This document shows, one piece after another, positions 40,327-50,320 of a DNA stretch of 64,000 nucleotides; position 1 is the stretch's first letter, and each line of letters begins with the position of its first letter. Made by a program: the position numbers and the translations under genes. Source of the DNA: Mycobacterium sp. (GTDB lineage Bacteria; Actinomycetota; Actinomycetes; Mycobacteriales; Mycobacteriaceae). The stretch is taken from assembly GCF_002863225.1 (NCBI RefSeq), contig NZ_PKEK01000041.1, forward strand, positions 224,276 through 288,275, written 5' to 3'. The notes beneath the pieces are model-generated. The model was not told the DNA's origin, did no database searches, and saw only the letters and a program-made list of their open reading frames with translations.

Positions 40327-41177
40327 CCAGCACTGACGAGGACGAAAGGTACATACCGGGTCGGGACTTCCTGAACGGGGTGGTCGGCGCTGTCCGGACC
40401 CTGGGCGAGCAGACCGCATTCATCGGCAGCTCCCTCGGTTACACCGTCGACGCCGTTCGGCGCTATCCGGGTGAGGTGCTGCGACTGATCGCGGTCCTGG
40501 GGATGGGGACCGGAGCGCTCGCGGTCATCGGCGGCACCGTCGTCATCGTCGGATTCCTGACGCTCACCACCGGCGCGCTGATCGCCGTCCAGGGTTACAA
40601 CACCCTGTCCAATGTCGGAATCGAGGCCCTCACAGGCTTTCTGGGGGCCTTCCTCAATGTCCGGTTCATCGTTCCGGCAACGGCAGGCGTGGCGCTGGCC
40701 GCCACCATCGGGGCCGGCGCGACCGCGCAGCTCGGCGCCATGCGCATCAACGAGGAGATCGATGCGCTGGAGGCGATGGCCATCCGGCCGATCACGTATC
40801 TGGCATCCACCCGCATCGTCGCCGGGGTGGTGGCGGTCATCCCGATCTACACCCTGGCGATGCTGATGGGTTTTCTGGCGACCCGGTTCGGCACGACCGT
40901 CATCTACGGGCAGTCAAGGGGTGTGTACGACCATTACTTCTCGTCGTTCCTGCATCCGACCGATCTGCTCTGGTCGTTCACCGAGGCGCTGTCGATGGCG
41001 GCCGCGGTGATGGCGATCCACACGTACTACGGCTACAACGCGACAGGCGGACCGGCGGGGGTCGGCGAGGCAGTGGGGCGTGCCGTGCGTTCTTCGATCA
41101 CAGCGGGGGTTTTCATTCTGTTGACCATCACACTGTCGGTGTACGGACAGTCCGGCAACTTCCACTTGTCGGGGTGA
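40323..41177 (+). CDS. yrbEB: Mce-transporter permease YrbEB
   Basis: A 284-residue second MlaE-type permease forming a heterodimer with YrbEA. It has the coupling motif EEIDALEAMAIRP and about five membrane segments, ending in a hydrophobic helix before QSGNFHLSG. GTG 40323 overlaps the yrbEA stop. The first mce gene begins four bases after its stop. The order yrbEA-yrbEB-mceA-F is the standard mce layout. Confidence 0.92.
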   Translation: MTSTDEDERYIPGRDFLNGVVGAVRTLGEQTAFIGSSLGYTVDAVRRYPGEVLRLIAVLGMGTGALAVIGGTVVIVGFLTLTTGALIAVQGYNTLSNVGIEALTGFLGAFLNVRFIVPATAGVALAATIGAGATAQLGAMRINEEIDALEAMAIRPITYLASTRIVAGVVAVIPIYTLAMLMGFLATRFGTTVIYGQSRGVYDHYFSSFLHPTDLLWSFTEALSMAAAVMAIHTYYGYNATGGPAGVGEAVGRAVRSSITAGVFILLTITLSVYGQSGNFHLSG

Positions 41178-41181
41178 CGGG

Positions 41182-42537
41182 ATGAGCCAGCATCAGACCC
41201 GGCGGCGCCGGGGGATCGACCCTATCTGGTGGGCACCGATACTCGTTTTGGTGATCCTCGGGGTCAGCACGCTGACCGGGCTGGCGTTCGAGGGAACGCT
41301 GAAGACCACGGTGCCGCTCACCGTCATCTCCGACCGTGCCGGTTTGGTGATGGAAGACGACGCGAAGGTGAAACTTCGTGGCGTCCAGATCGGGGAAGTG
41401 TCGAAAGTCGAGTCCTACGCCGACTCGGCCGGGACGAATCTGTCGAAGCTGAAGCTGAAGATCTATCCGGACGAATTCCGCTACCTGCCGAGCAACGTCG
41501 AGGCGGAGATCAAGTCCAGCACCGCTTTCGGGGCCAAGTACGTCGATCTCATCGTCCCGCCTTCCGGACCCAGTCACCGCGATCTGGCCAAAGGCGCTGT
41601 GCTGCACAGTCGCAACGTGACAGTGGAGGTCAACACCGTCTTCGAGAACCTGGAGTCGATCGTGCACGCGATCGATCCGGCGAAGCTGAACGGTGTGCTG
41701 TCGGCGTTGGCCGACGGCTTCCGAGGCAAAGGTGAGCGCATCGGTCAGGCGATCAGTGGCGGCAACCAATTCCTGGTTGCGGTCAACCCGAAGCAGGCGA
41801 CCATCCGCAAGGACTGGCAGCTCTTCGGCAAGACCGCAGCAGCCTATTCCGCTGCGGCGCAGGATATTTTGGCCACTCTTGATTCGTTCTCGACGACGAG
41901 CGTCACGATCACCAAGAACAAGAAGGCACTCAACGAGGTGCTGCTGGACGCGATCGGCTTCTCCAACGCCGGTATCAACACGATCGGACGCAACGAGCAG
42001 AACCTGGTCAGTTCGATCAACCTCATCGCGCCGACCTTCGAGCTGCTGAACAAATACTCGCCGACCTACAAGTGCACGTTCGAGGGCGCGGTCTGGTACT
42101 TGGAGAACGGCGGTCGAGCTGCCATGGGGGGCAACGGCAAATCGCTCAACATCGACGGTGGACTGCTGTTCGGCGACGACCCCTACCGCTATCCCGACAA
42201 CCTGCCCCGGGTGCAGGCCAAGGGAGGCCCCGGGGGCCGACCGAGCTGTGGGTCGCTGCCCGACGCGAGCGCGAACTTCCCGGTCAAGTACCTGGTGACC
42301 GACACCGGCTTCGGCACGGGCCTGGACATCCGGCCCAACACCGGCATCGGCTTCCCCGGCTACGTCAACTACTTCCCGGTCACCAAGGGAACGCCTCAGC
42401 CGCCGCTGATCCGTTACCCTGGCGGACCGGCGCCGGGCCTGCCGCCCGCGTACCCGGGCCAGCCGCCGTCCGGTGCGCCCGACTATGCCGGGGCCGCGAC
42501 GCCGCCACTTCCGCCCGGTCCAGCGCCGGCCCCCTAA
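41182..42537 (+). CDS. mceA: MceA family lipid-transfer protein
   Basis: A 451-residue cell-envelope protein. One N-terminal membrane helix (about 14-36) anchors it; the MCE domain (about 38-120) follows with VISDRAGLVMEDDAKVKLRGVQIGEV. A long helical region comes next, which in Mce complexes forms part of a hydrophobic lipid channel, then a C-terminal Pro-rich tail (PPAYPGQPPSGAP). The cholesterol-uptake domain often seen at the end of MceA is covered by the region with TYKCTFEGAVWYLENGG. The lipid substrate cannot be deduced. Confidence 0.92.
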   Translation: MSQHQTRRRRGIDPIWWAPILVLVILGVSTLTGLAFEGTLKTTVPLTVISDRAGLVMEDDAKVKLRGVQIGEVSKVESYADSAGTNLSKLKLKIYPDEFRYLPSNVEAEIKSSTAFGAKYVDLIVPPSGPSHRDLAKGAVLHSRNVTVEVNTVFENLESIVHAIDPAKLNGVLSALADGFRGKGERIGQAISGGNQFLVAVNPKQATIRKDWQLFGKTAAAYSAAAQDILATLDSFSTTSVTITKNKKALNEVLLDAIGFSNAGINTIGRNEQNLVSSINLIAPTFELLNKYSPTYKCTFEGAVWYLENGGRAAMGGNGKSLNIDGGLLFGDDPYRYPDNLPRVQAKGGPGGRPSCGSLPDASANFPVKYLVTDTGFGTGLDIRPNTGIGFPGYVNYFPVTKGTPQPPLIRYPGGPAPGLPPAYPGQPPSGAPDYAGAATPPLPPGPAPAP

Positions 42538-42569
42538 GTGACCGTGAACTCGAAAAGTAAGGAGCTGCA

Positions 42570-43598
42570 ATGAGAACCGACGCCGGCGCGATCGCGCGTG
42601 TGGTGGCGTTCACCGTTGTCTCGCTTGCCTTCGTGTTCATTCTGGTGACGGTCTTCGGGCAGTTCCGGTTCGACTCCCGCACGTCCTACAGCGCGGTCTT
42701 CTCGAACGTCTCCGGCCTCAAGGGCGGCAACTTCGTCCGCATCGCCGGTGTCGAGGTCGGAAAGGTCAGCGACCTCAAGCTGGAGAAGGACGGCACGGTC
42801 CACGTCGACTTCGCCATCGACAAGGGGTTGCGGCTCACCGAGGGCACCAAAGCGTCGGTGCGATACGAAAACCTGATCGGCGACCGGTATCTCGCGCTCG
42901 AGGACGGGCCCGGCCCGCCCAGGCGACTGCCGGAAAAGGCGACGATTCCGTTGGCGCGGACCTCTCCGGCGCTCGACGTCGACGCGCTGATCGGTGGTTT
43001 CAGGCCGCTGTTCCGAGCGCTGGACCCCGACCAGGTGAACGCATTGTCCGGCCAGTTGTTGCGGGTGTTCCAGGGCGAGGGCGCAACCATCTCATCGGTG
43101 CTCGGTGAAACCAGCGCGCTGACAACCACATTGGCCAACCGCGACAAGCTGATCGGCGACGTGATCACCAACTTGAACGTCGTGCTGCACACCTTCGGCA
43201 CACGGGACAAGCAATTCTCGGACGGCCTGGACAAGTTGTCTCAACTCGTCGGGGCGCTCTCCGAGCGCAAGACCGACATCACCAAGGACGTGGCCTACAT
43301 CAACGCCGCGACCGGTTCGGTCGCCGATCTGTTGACTCAGGCGCGGCAACCCATCAAAGACACTGTGGTGCAGACGGATCGCGTGTCGGGGCAGATCGAG
43401 TCCGATCACAGTTACTTCGACGACCTCGTCAGGACTCTCCCCGAGGTGTACCAGGTGCTGTCCCGGCAGGGTCTCTACGGTGACTACTTCGGCTTCTACA
43501 TCTGCGACGTGATCATCAAGCTCAACGGCCGCAACGGACAACCCACGTTCGTCAAGCTGGTGAGCCAGGTAACCGGACGGTGCTTACCGAAAAAATGA
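42570..43598 (+). CDS. mceB: MceB family protein
   Basis: A 342-residue Mce protein with an N-terminal membrane helix (about 8-30), the MCE domain at 35-110 (AVFSNVSGLKGGNFVRIAGVEVGKV) and a helical region ending with a Cys pair (YICDV and GRCLPKK) that may form a disulfide, as is typical for MceB. A good AAGGAG site lies seven bases before the ATG. The last bases overlap mceC. Confidence 0.92.
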   Translation: MRTDAGAIARVVAFTVVSLAFVFILVTVFGQFRFDSRTSYSAVFSNVSGLKGGNFVRIAGVEVGKVSDLKLEKDGTVHVDFAIDKGLRLTEGTKASVRYENLIGDRYLALEDGPGPPRRLPEKATIPLARTSPALDVDALIGGFRPLFRALDPDQVNALSGQLLRVFQGEGATISSVLGETSALTTTLANRDKLIGDVITNLNVVLHTFGTRDKQFSDGLDKLSQLVGALSERKTDITKDVAYINAATGSVADLLTQARQPIKDTVVQTDRVSGQIESDHSYFDDLVRTLPEVYQVLSRQGLYGDYFGFYICDVIIKLNGRNGQPTFVKLVSQVTGRCLPKK

Positions 43599-44968
43599 CC
43601 TCGATCAAAGAACGCTTCAAGGCCCTCAACGACAAGCGGCGCAACATCAAGCCGCTCGCCGACCGCAACCGGGTCACCGTCGGTCTGGTCGGCATCGGCA
43701 TCGTCGTCGCCTTGGTCGCCGCCGTGTTCTCCTACGAGAAGATTCCGTTTCTCACCGGAAAGTCCGGCTACTCCGCCTATTTCACCGAGGCGGGCGGCAT
43801 CAAGCCGGACAGCGACGTGCGGGTGTCGGGAATGTCAGTGGGCCGGGTGTCCAGCGTCAAGCTCGACGGGACCAAAGTGCTGGTCTCTTTCACCGTCGAC
43901 GATGACGTCGCTCTGGGCAACCGCACCGAGGCGTCGATCAAGACCGAGACCGTGCTGGGCACGAAGATGCTCGAGATCACCCCGCGAGGCGACGGCAAAC
44001 TCGAGGGCGCCATCCCGGTCGAGCGCACCCGGGCGCCCTACGATCTACCAGATGCGTTGGGCGACTTGACCAGCACCGTCAGCGCATTGGACACCGCGAA
44101 ACTCTCGTCGGCGCTGACTACCCTGGCGACCACCTTCAAAGACACGCCGCCCGATCTGAAGGCCGCCCTTGAAGGCGTCGCGCAGTTCTCCAGCACGTTG
44201 GACAACCGCGACGCGAAACTGCGCAGTCTGCTGACCAACGCGAACAAGGTCGTGGGGGTGCTCGGCAAGCGCAGCGACCAGATCGCGAACCTGGTCATCA
44301 ACGCCAATGCCCTACTGGCCGAACTGCTGACGCAGCGCAACGCGGTGGACGCGTTGATGACCAACGTCGGGGCCGCGTCGCGGGAGATCTCCGCGGTTGT
44401 CGGCGACAACCGGACGCAGCTCAAGCCCGCCCTGGACAAGCTCAACAGTGTGCTGGGAGTTCTGGACGACCGCAAGAAGGAGCTGCAGCGCACCCTGTAC
44501 CTCATCCCGAAGTACGCGATGTCGTTCGGTGAAGTGCTGGGGTCGGGGCCCTTCTTCAAGGCCTCGCTTCCGAACCTGACGCTGGGACAGTTCGCGCAGC
44601 CGTTCACCGACGCGGCCTTCTCCGATCTGGGCCTCGATCCCAATGTGCTGCTGCCGTCCCAACTCGTCGATCCCGGCACCGGCCAACCCGGCCTGCCGTT
44701 GCTGCCGATGCCGTACCCGCGCACCGGACAGGGCGGCGAGCCGCGACGGAATATCCCGGACGCCATCACCGGCAACCCGGGCGATCAACCGTGCAGTGCG
44801 CCCGGTCGACCAGGAGCACCCGGGTGCTACCCGTACCGGCAGCCGCCACCGGCGCCGCCGCCGGGCGGGCCGCCCCCCGGGCCGCCGGCCGATCTCAAGC
44901 CGCCGCCCAAGCAGACGCCGGTGTACCAACCGGCGCCCAATGAAGTGCCGTCGAACGGGGGTCGCTGA
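43595..44968 (+). CDS. mceC: MceC family protein
   Basis: A 457-residue Mce protein: one membrane helix at about 28-46, MCE domain (AYFTEAGGIKPDSDVRVSGMSVGRV), long helical region, and a Pro-rich C-terminal tail (PPPAPPPGGPPPGPPAD) of about 60 residues. ATG 43595 overlaps the mceB stop; GTG 43580 is an alternative adding five residues. The stop overlaps mceD (TGATG). Confidence 0.9.
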   Translation: MTSIKERFKALNDKRRNIKPLADRNRVTVGLVGIGIVVALVAAVFSYEKIPFLTGKSGYSAYFTEAGGIKPDSDVRVSGMSVGRVSSVKLDGTKVLVSFTVDDDVALGNRTEASIKTETVLGTKMLEITPRGDGKLEGAIPVERTRAPYDLPDALGDLTSTVSALDTAKLSSALTTLATTFKDTPPDLKAALEGVAQFSSTLDNRDAKLRSLLTNANKVVGVLGKRSDQIANLVINANALLAELLTQRNAVDALMTNVGAASREISAVVGDNRTQLKPALDKLNSVLGVLDDRKKELQRTLYLIPKYAMSFGEVLGSGPFFKASLPNLTLGQFAQPFTDAAFSDLGLDPNVLLPSQLVDPGTGQPGLPLLPMPYPRTGQGGEPRRNIPDAITGNPGDQPCSAPGRPGAPGCYPYRQPPPAPPPGGPPPGPPADLKPPPKQTPVYQPAPNEVPSNGGR

Positions 44969-46362
44969 TGGCCTTCGCGAAAGTCCGTGAACGCCTGGAC
45001 AAAGGCGCCGTCTGGGTCGAGAACCATCGACGGGTCACCAAGATCGGCACCGGAATCAGCCTGCTGCTGATCCTGGCCGTCGGGATCAGCATGATGGTCA
45101 CGCCGTGGTGGAAGCAGGTGACCCGCAACACCTACATCGCCTACTTCCCGAACACCAACGGTGTCTACACCGGCGACGAAATCCGGATCCTGGGCGTCGC
45201 GGTCGGGACGATCGAGAAGATCGAACCGCAGCCCAATGCGGCGAAGGTCACGTTCACCGTCGAGTCGCAGTACGCGGTGCCGGCCGACGTCAAGGCGGCG
45301 ATCCTGTCCCCGTCGCTGGTCACCTCGCGTGCGATCCAACTCGTCCCGGTCTACTCCGGTGGCCCGAAACTGGCTGACGGCGCGATCATTCCGCAGGAGC
45401 GCACCGCGGTTCCGGTCGAGTGGGACGACCTGCGTAAGCAGTTGGAAAAGCTGACCGACTCGTTGCAGCCGACAACCGAGGGTGGTACCAGCGCGCTCGG
45501 TCAGTTCGTCAACACCTCGGCGGCGAACCTGCGCGGCGAAGGGGACACCGCGCGCGACACCGTCATCAAGCTCTCCCAGGCGGTTTCGGCGCTCGGCGAC
45601 CACAGCACGGACATCTTCAGCACGCTGCGCAACCTGGAGGTGTTCGTCTCCGCGCTGACGTCGAGCAGTGAGTTGTTGGCATCGTTCAACAAGAATTTGG
45701 CCTCGATCACCACGGTGATGGCCAATACACCCAACGAGTGGGGCCAGGCCATCGCGGGGTTGGACGCCGCCGTCAACGACCTGCGTCCCTTCGTCGCCGA
45801 GAACCGCGAAGCCATCGGCACCACGTTCGACCACCTCAACGAGATCACCACCGCGTTGAACGACAGCCGCCGTGACATCAAACAGACGCTGCACGTCGCG
45901 CCGAACGTGTTCCAGAACTTCCTGAACATCTACCAGCCGGCGCAGAGCGCGGTGACCGGCATCCTGGCGCTGTCGAACTTCGCCGACACCGTCCAATCCA
46001 TCTGCGGGTCAATCGAATCCGACGGCCGGGTGGGTGCGAAGCAGTCGGCGCGGCTGTGCGAGCAGTATTTGTCGCCGATCATCAAGAACCGCCAGTACAA
46101 CTTCCTGCCGATCGGACTGAACCCGTTCGTGGGCGCGGCGGCTCGTCCTAACGAGATCACTTACAGCGAGGACAAGCTCAACCCGCACATCCCGCCGCCG
46201 GGAGCGCCGGCCGGCCCGGCCCCCGACGTACCGCCGCCGGTGTCGCCGCAGGCGCTGCCGGGCGGCGCGGTGCCACCTCCGCCGGTCGCGGTCCGGTCCA
46301 CCGATCCGCATGCGGGGCTGACGGGCCTGATGGTCCCGGCGCCACCGGGAGGTACGCCATGA
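44968..46362 (+). CDS. mceD: MceD family protein
   Basis: A 464-residue Mce protein with an N-terminal helix at about 25-45, MCE domain (AYFPNTNGVYTGDEIRILGVAVGTI), helical channel-forming region and a Pro-rich tail (about 405-464). Two Cys in the C-terminal part (SICGS, RLCEQ) may pair. It is coupled at both ends by overlaps (TGATG with mceC, ATGA with mceE). Confidence 0.92.
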   Translation: MAFAKVRERLDKGAVWVENHRRVTKIGTGISLLLILAVGISMMVTPWWKQVTRNTYIAYFPNTNGVYTGDEIRILGVAVGTIEKIEPQPNAAKVTFTVESQYAVPADVKAAILSPSLVTSRAIQLVPVYSGGPKLADGAIIPQERTAVPVEWDDLRKQLEKLTDSLQPTTEGGTSALGQFVNTSAANLRGEGDTARDTVIKLSQAVSALGDHSTDIFSTLRNLEVFVSALTSSSELLASFNKNLASITTVMANTPNEWGQAIAGLDAAVNDLRPFVAENREAIGTTFDHLNEITTALNDSRRDIKQTLHVAPNVFQNFLNIYQPAQSAVTGILALSNFADTVQSICGSIESDGRVGAKQSARLCEQYLSPIIKNRQYNFLPIGLNPFVGAAARPNEITYSEDKLNPHIPPPGAPAGPAPDVPPPVSPQALPGGAVPPPPVAVRSTDPHAGLTGLMVPAPPGGTP

Positions 46363-47483
46363 GGCGCATCGTGATTGCGGCGCTGGCGATCTCGTCCATG
46401 CTGGCGCTGTCGGGCTGTGGCGGCTGGCGGGGGCTCAACTCGCTGCCGCTGCCGGGAACCGCGGGAAAGGGCAAGGGCTCGTACACCATTCAGGCTCAAC
46501 TGCCGGATGTGGTGGTGATCCAGCCGAATACCCGGGTGCGGGTTGCCGACGTCAACATCGGCAACGTCACCAAGATCGAAGTCCAGGACTGGCACGCGCT
46601 GGTGACGATGCGGATCGACGGCAGCGTCCATCTGCCCGAGAACAGCACCGCCAAGGTCGGCCAGACCAGTCTCCTCGGGTCCATGCACATCGAGTTGGCG
46701 CCGCCCAGTGACGAGGCGCCACGGGGTCAGCTGAAGAACGGCTCGGTGATTCCGCTGGCCAAAGCGGCGACCTACCCGACCACCGAGCAGACACTGGCTT
46801 CGGTGGCGATCCTGCTCAACGGGGGCGGGCTCGGTCACATTCAGGAGCTGACAAGGACTTTCGCCACTGCACTGAGCGGTCGCGAGCAAGAGATGCGCAG
46901 CCTGTTGACCCAGCTGGACGTCTTTGTCACCGAGACCAAGAAGCAGACCGATGACATCATCACGGCCATCGAGAATGTCAACGAACTGGCCGGTCAGGTG
47001 GCGGACAAAGACGCAACTGTGGACAAGGCGCTCACGACGATTCCGCAGGCCTTGGGTGTGCTTTCCGACACCCGGAAGCTGTTGGTCGACGCCATCGACA
47101 GGGTCGGCCAATTCAGCGCCGTCGCCGCCTCCACGATCCAGCAGTCGAAGAAGTCGCTCGTTGACAACTTCCGTAACCTGGCACCTGCCTTGCGCGAACT
47201 GGCTAATGCCGGTCCGGCGCTCACCCGGGGACTGGACTTCCTGTCCACGCTGCCGTGGGTGAAAAGCACTGTGCCGAACTGGTTCAGGGGTGACTTCGCC
47301 AACATCTCGCTGGTCGTCGACCTGACGTTGAGCCGACTCGACAGTGGCTTCTTCACAGGGTCGCGGTGGGAGGGAAACCTCACCGAACTCGAGATGCAGT
47401 GGGGGCGAACCATCGGCCAGATGCCCAGTCCGTACACCGCGGTCAATCCGTTGATCGCGCCGTATCACTGGGGAGGCTACTGA
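46359..47483 (+). CDS. mceE: MceE family lipoprotein
   Basis: A 374-residue lipoprotein, the only Mce subunit here with a lipobox (LSGC, Cys20), as in LprK-type MceE. The MCE domain follows (TIQAQLPDVVVIQPNTRVRVADVNIGNV) with a helical body. In the Mce complex the lipoprotein subunit anchors the outer part of the assembly. Its ATG overlaps the mceD stop; the mceF start lies one base after its own stop. Confidence 0.93.
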   Translation: MRRIVIAALAISSMLALSGCGGWRGLNSLPLPGTAGKGKGSYTIQAQLPDVVVIQPNTRVRVADVNIGNVTKIEVQDWHALVTMRIDGSVHLPENSTAKVGQTSLLGSMHIELAPPSDEAPRGQLKNGSVIPLAKAATYPTTEQTLASVAILLNGGGLGHIQELTRTFATALSGREQEMRSLLTQLDVFVTETKKQTDDIITAIENVNELAGQVADKDATVDKALTTIPQALGVLSDTRKLLVDAIDRVGQFSAVAASTIQQSKKSLVDNFRNLAPALRELANAGPALTRGLDFLSTLPWVKSTVPNWFRGDFANISLVVDLTLSRLDSGFFTGSRWEGNLTELEMQWGRTIGQMPSPYTAVNPLIAPYHWGGY

Positions 47484-47484
47484 G

Positions 47485-48996
47485 ATGGCGAGTTCGAGCA
47501 AGCTGCGGCTGTCTCGCGGCGTGTGGACCCAGCTGGCGATCTTGGCATCCGTCACGGTTCTGTCGATCGGTGTGATGGCCTTCGGCTTCATCAAAGTGCC
47601 TGCGCTGCTTGGTATCGGCCGGTACACGGTGAAGGTCGACCTGCCCGCCTCGGGTGGGTTGTATCCGACGTCGGTGGTGAACTATCGCGGCAGCGAGGTC
47701 GGGACCGTCAAGTCGGTCGACGTCACCCAGACCGGGGTTCAGGCCGTGCTCTCGCTGAAGTCCGACATCGCGATTCCCCGCGACCTGACCGCCGCGGTGC
47801 ACAGCCGCTCGGCGGTCGGGGAGCAGTTCCTGGAGCTGACACCGCGGTCCGGCACCGTGTCGGACACCGGCCCGAAACTGCGCGACGGTGACGTGATCGC
47901 GGTTGGCAGAACACAGATCCCGGTCGATATCGGCAAGCTGCTCGACATCACCAACAAGGCGCTCGTCGCGATCCCGCAGGACAACCTGCACACGGTCGTC
48001 GAAGAGGCATCCAAAGCCGTCGCGGGTCTGGGCCCGGAACTGTCCCGCCTCATCGACGGCGGCACGGCGTTGGCGATCGACGCCGGCAAGACCACCGACT
48101 CGTTCTCCCGCCTGATCGACGAGTTCCCTCCGGTGGCCAGTTCGCAAGTGCGAACCTCGGATTCGATCGCGACCTGGGCGCGGCGGGTGAATGCCATCAC
48201 CAGTCAGGTGAAGGAACAGGACAGCCGGCTCGCGGACTTGCTCAACACCGCCGGCCCGGCACTCGACGAGGGCACCGCGCTGTTCGACCGGCTGGCACCG
48301 ACTCTGCCGGTGCTGTTGTCGAATCTGGTCAGCCTGGGCACGATCACGGTGAACTACCGCAACGACCTCGAGCAGTTGTTGGTGATGTTCCCGCAGGGGA
48401 CCGCGGTGATGTCGTCGATCATTGTGCCGGACCGGGTCGCCAAAATGGATTACAAGGGCATCTATCTCGACTTCAACCTGAACCTCAACTCGCCGCCACC
48501 GTGCAACGCGGGGTTCTTGCCGGTTCAGCAACAGCGCATTCCGGTCCGCGAGGACTATCCCGACCGCACCAACGGCGAGTTGTACTGCCGCATCCCGCAG
48601 AACTCCGACATGAACGTCCGCGGTGTTCGCAACGTGCCGTGTGAAACGAAGCCGGGTAAACGTGCGCCCACGGTCGAGATGTGCGAGAGCGACGAGCAGT
48701 ACGTTCCACTGAACGACGGCTTGTTCTGGAAGGGCGATCCGAACGCGACGTTGAGCGGCCAGGGTGTGCCGCAGTACCCCAAGGGCGGCGTGGCCCCGTA
48801 TTCGCCGGGCGAGCACTGGCACCCGCCCGTTGACCCCGCGGCGCCGAAACCGGTGCTCGCAATTCCCTACGATCCCCTGACCGGGAACTACGTCGGGCCG
48901 GACGGTCGTCACTTCAGCGATTCCGACTTGGCCGCCGGAATGAAAGGCAAGACATGGCAGAGCATGATGGTGCCGCCGAAGAAACCGAATCCCTAG
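47485..48996 (+). CDS. mceF: MceF family protein
   Basis: A 503-residue last Mce subunit with an N-terminal helix at about 16-38, MCE domain (VDLPASGGLYPTSVVNYRGSEVGTV), helical region, and a long C-terminal domain with four cysteines (CNAGF, LYCRIP, VPCETK, MCESD) that suggests disulfides outside the membrane. It ends in PPKKPNP. The 3' end overlaps the first Mce-associated gene by 43 bases. Confidence 0.92.
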   Translation: MASSSKLRLSRGVWTQLAILASVTVLSIGVMAFGFIKVPALLGIGRYTVKVDLPASGGLYPTSVVNYRGSEVGTVKSVDVTQTGVQAVLSLKSDIAIPRDLTAAVHSRSAVGEQFLELTPRSGTVSDTGPKLRDGDVIAVGRTQIPVDIGKLLDITNKALVAIPQDNLHTVVEEASKAVAGLGPELSRLIDGGTALAIDAGKTTDSFSRLIDEFPPVASSQVRTSDSIATWARRVNAITSQVKEQDSRLADLLNTAGPALDEGTALFDRLAPTLPVLLSNLVSLGTITVNYRNDLEQLLVMFPQGTAVMSSIIVPDRVAKMDYKGIYLDFNLNLNSPPPCNAGFLPVQQQRIPVREDYPDRTNGELYCRIPQNSDMNVRGVRNVPCETKPGKRAPTVEMCESDEQYVPLNDGLFWKGDPNATLSGQGVPQYPKGGVAPYSPGEHWHPPVDPAAPKPVLAIPYDPLTGNYVGPDGRHFSDSDLAAGMKGKTWQSMMVPPKKPNP

Positions 48997-49625
48997 CCGA
49001 CGCCGAGGCCGACGCGGAAGCCACGGCCGAGACACCCGACGCCGAGGGCGCCGAGGACGCTGTCGACGCCGAGGATGCCGAGGCCTCCGAGCCCGACCAG
49101 GACGACGAGCCGAAGCCGAAAAGGTCGGTCCGCCAGTCACTCTCGGGCACCCGCGGCCTGATCGCGGTGAGTCTGGTGGCGGTCGTGACGCTGGGGGCGC
49201 TGGCCGGCTGGCTGGGATACCGCTACTACGGCGACCAGCAGACCCAGGAGCGCCGCGCCCTCTTCGTCCAGGTCGCGCGCCAGACTGCGATCAACCTCAC
49301 CACGATCGACCACGCCGAGGTCGATGCGGACATCAAGCGCGTGCTGGATTCGGTGACCGGTGCCTTCCACGAGGAGTACGAGAACCGTTCCAAGCCGTTC
49401 ATCGAAGTCGTGAAGAAGGTCCAGTCGAAAACCGAGGGCAACATCGCCGAGGCGGGGATAGTGTCCGCTACAGCCGACCAGGCTCAGGTGTTGGTGGCGG
49501 TGGCGGTGAAGACGTCGTTGGCCGGAGCGCCGCCGGATCAGGAACCTCGTCGGTGGCGGATGCGGTTGACCGTCGACAGGACCGGGGATAGTGCCAAGGT
49601 GTCGAAAGTCGAGTTCGTGCCGTGA
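48954..49625 (+). CDS. Mce-associated membrane protein (first copy)
   Basis: A 223-residue Mas-type protein. The first 55 residues are strongly acidic and low-complexity (Glu/Asp/Ala), predicted cytoplasmic; one membrane segment (about 66-88) follows, then an extracytoplasmic domain. Mas proteins stabilise Mce complexes in mycobacteria. ATG 48954 lies within the mceF end. The stop overlaps an in-frame GTG of the next gene. Confidence 0.85.
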   Translation: MAEHDGAAEETESLADAEADAEATAETPDAEGAEDAVDAEDAEASEPDQDDEPKPKRSVRQSLSGTRGLIAVSLVAVVTLGALAGWLGYRYYGDQQTQERRALFVQVARQTAINLTTIDHAEVDADIKRVLDSVTGAFHEEYENRSKPFIEVVKKVQSKTEGNIAEAGIVSATADQAQVLVAVAVKTSLAGAPPDQEPRRWRMRLTVDRTGDSAKVSKVEFVP

Positions 49626-49666
49626 GTGGCCGAACCGCGTTGACGGCACAGGAGGAGGAGTCCGCG

Positions 49667-50299
49667 ATGTCTGACGACGTGGATCCGTCCGTTGACGACC
49701 CGTCGGTGGACGAGCGCGACGACGAGGCCGCTGCCGTCGAAGACGGCGCAGAGGCAGACCAGGTCGACGGCGACGACGCAGCCGAGGACGTCGACAAAAA
49801 GGAATCCGCGCCGCGCAAGCGCGACTGGACCCGTCTGCTCACCGTGCTGCTTCCCGCGTTGGCGGTGCTGATCGGGGCGGGTGCCGGTTACCTGACCTGG
49901 CTTGATCATGCTGCACGCGAAGCACGGCTGGCGCTGGAGCAATCGGTGCAGGCCGCTTCGGAAAGTACGATCGCGATCCTGTCCTACAAGCCGGAAACGG
50001 TGGACCAGGAATTGAAGGCCGCCGCCGACCGGCTCGCGGAGCCGTTCCGGCAGCAGTACACCCAGCTGGTCTCCGACGTCGTGGCGCCGGGAGCCAAGCA
50101 GCAGCACATCACTGCGGTGGCCACGGTGCCCTCGGCGGCATCGGTGTCAGCGACCGGAAAGCACGCTGTGGTACTGGTTTTCGTCGACCAGACCACCACC
50201 ATCGGCAACGATGCGCCGACGCAGAGCACGTCGAGTGTTCGTGTCACGCTCGACAAAGTCCATGGCCGCTGGCTGATTTCACAGTTCGACCCGGTGTGA
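49667..50299 (+). CDS. Mce-associated membrane protein (second copy)
   Basis: A 210-residue Mas-type paralogue of the preceding gene: acidic N-terminus (about 1-48), one membrane helix (about 58-78) and an extracytoplasmic domain ending WLISQFDPV. ATG 49667 is preferred because GGAGGAGGAG lies just upstream (49651-49660); GTG 49622 overlapping the upstream stop would add 15 residues. The next gene begins 21 bases later, so the operon probably continues. Confidence 0.85.
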   Translation: MSDDVDPSVDDPSVDERDDEAAAVEDGAEADQVDGDDAAEDVDKKESAPRKRDWTRLLTVLLPALAVLIGAGAGYLTWLDHAAREARLALEQSVQAASESTIAILSYKPETVDQELKAAADRLAEPFRQQYTQLVSDVVAPGAKQQHITAVATVPSAASVSATGKHAVVLVFVDQTTTIGNDAPTQSTSSVRVTLDKVHGRWLISQFDPV

Positions 50300-50320
50300 C
50301 CGAGGACAGGTGAGGCGAAG

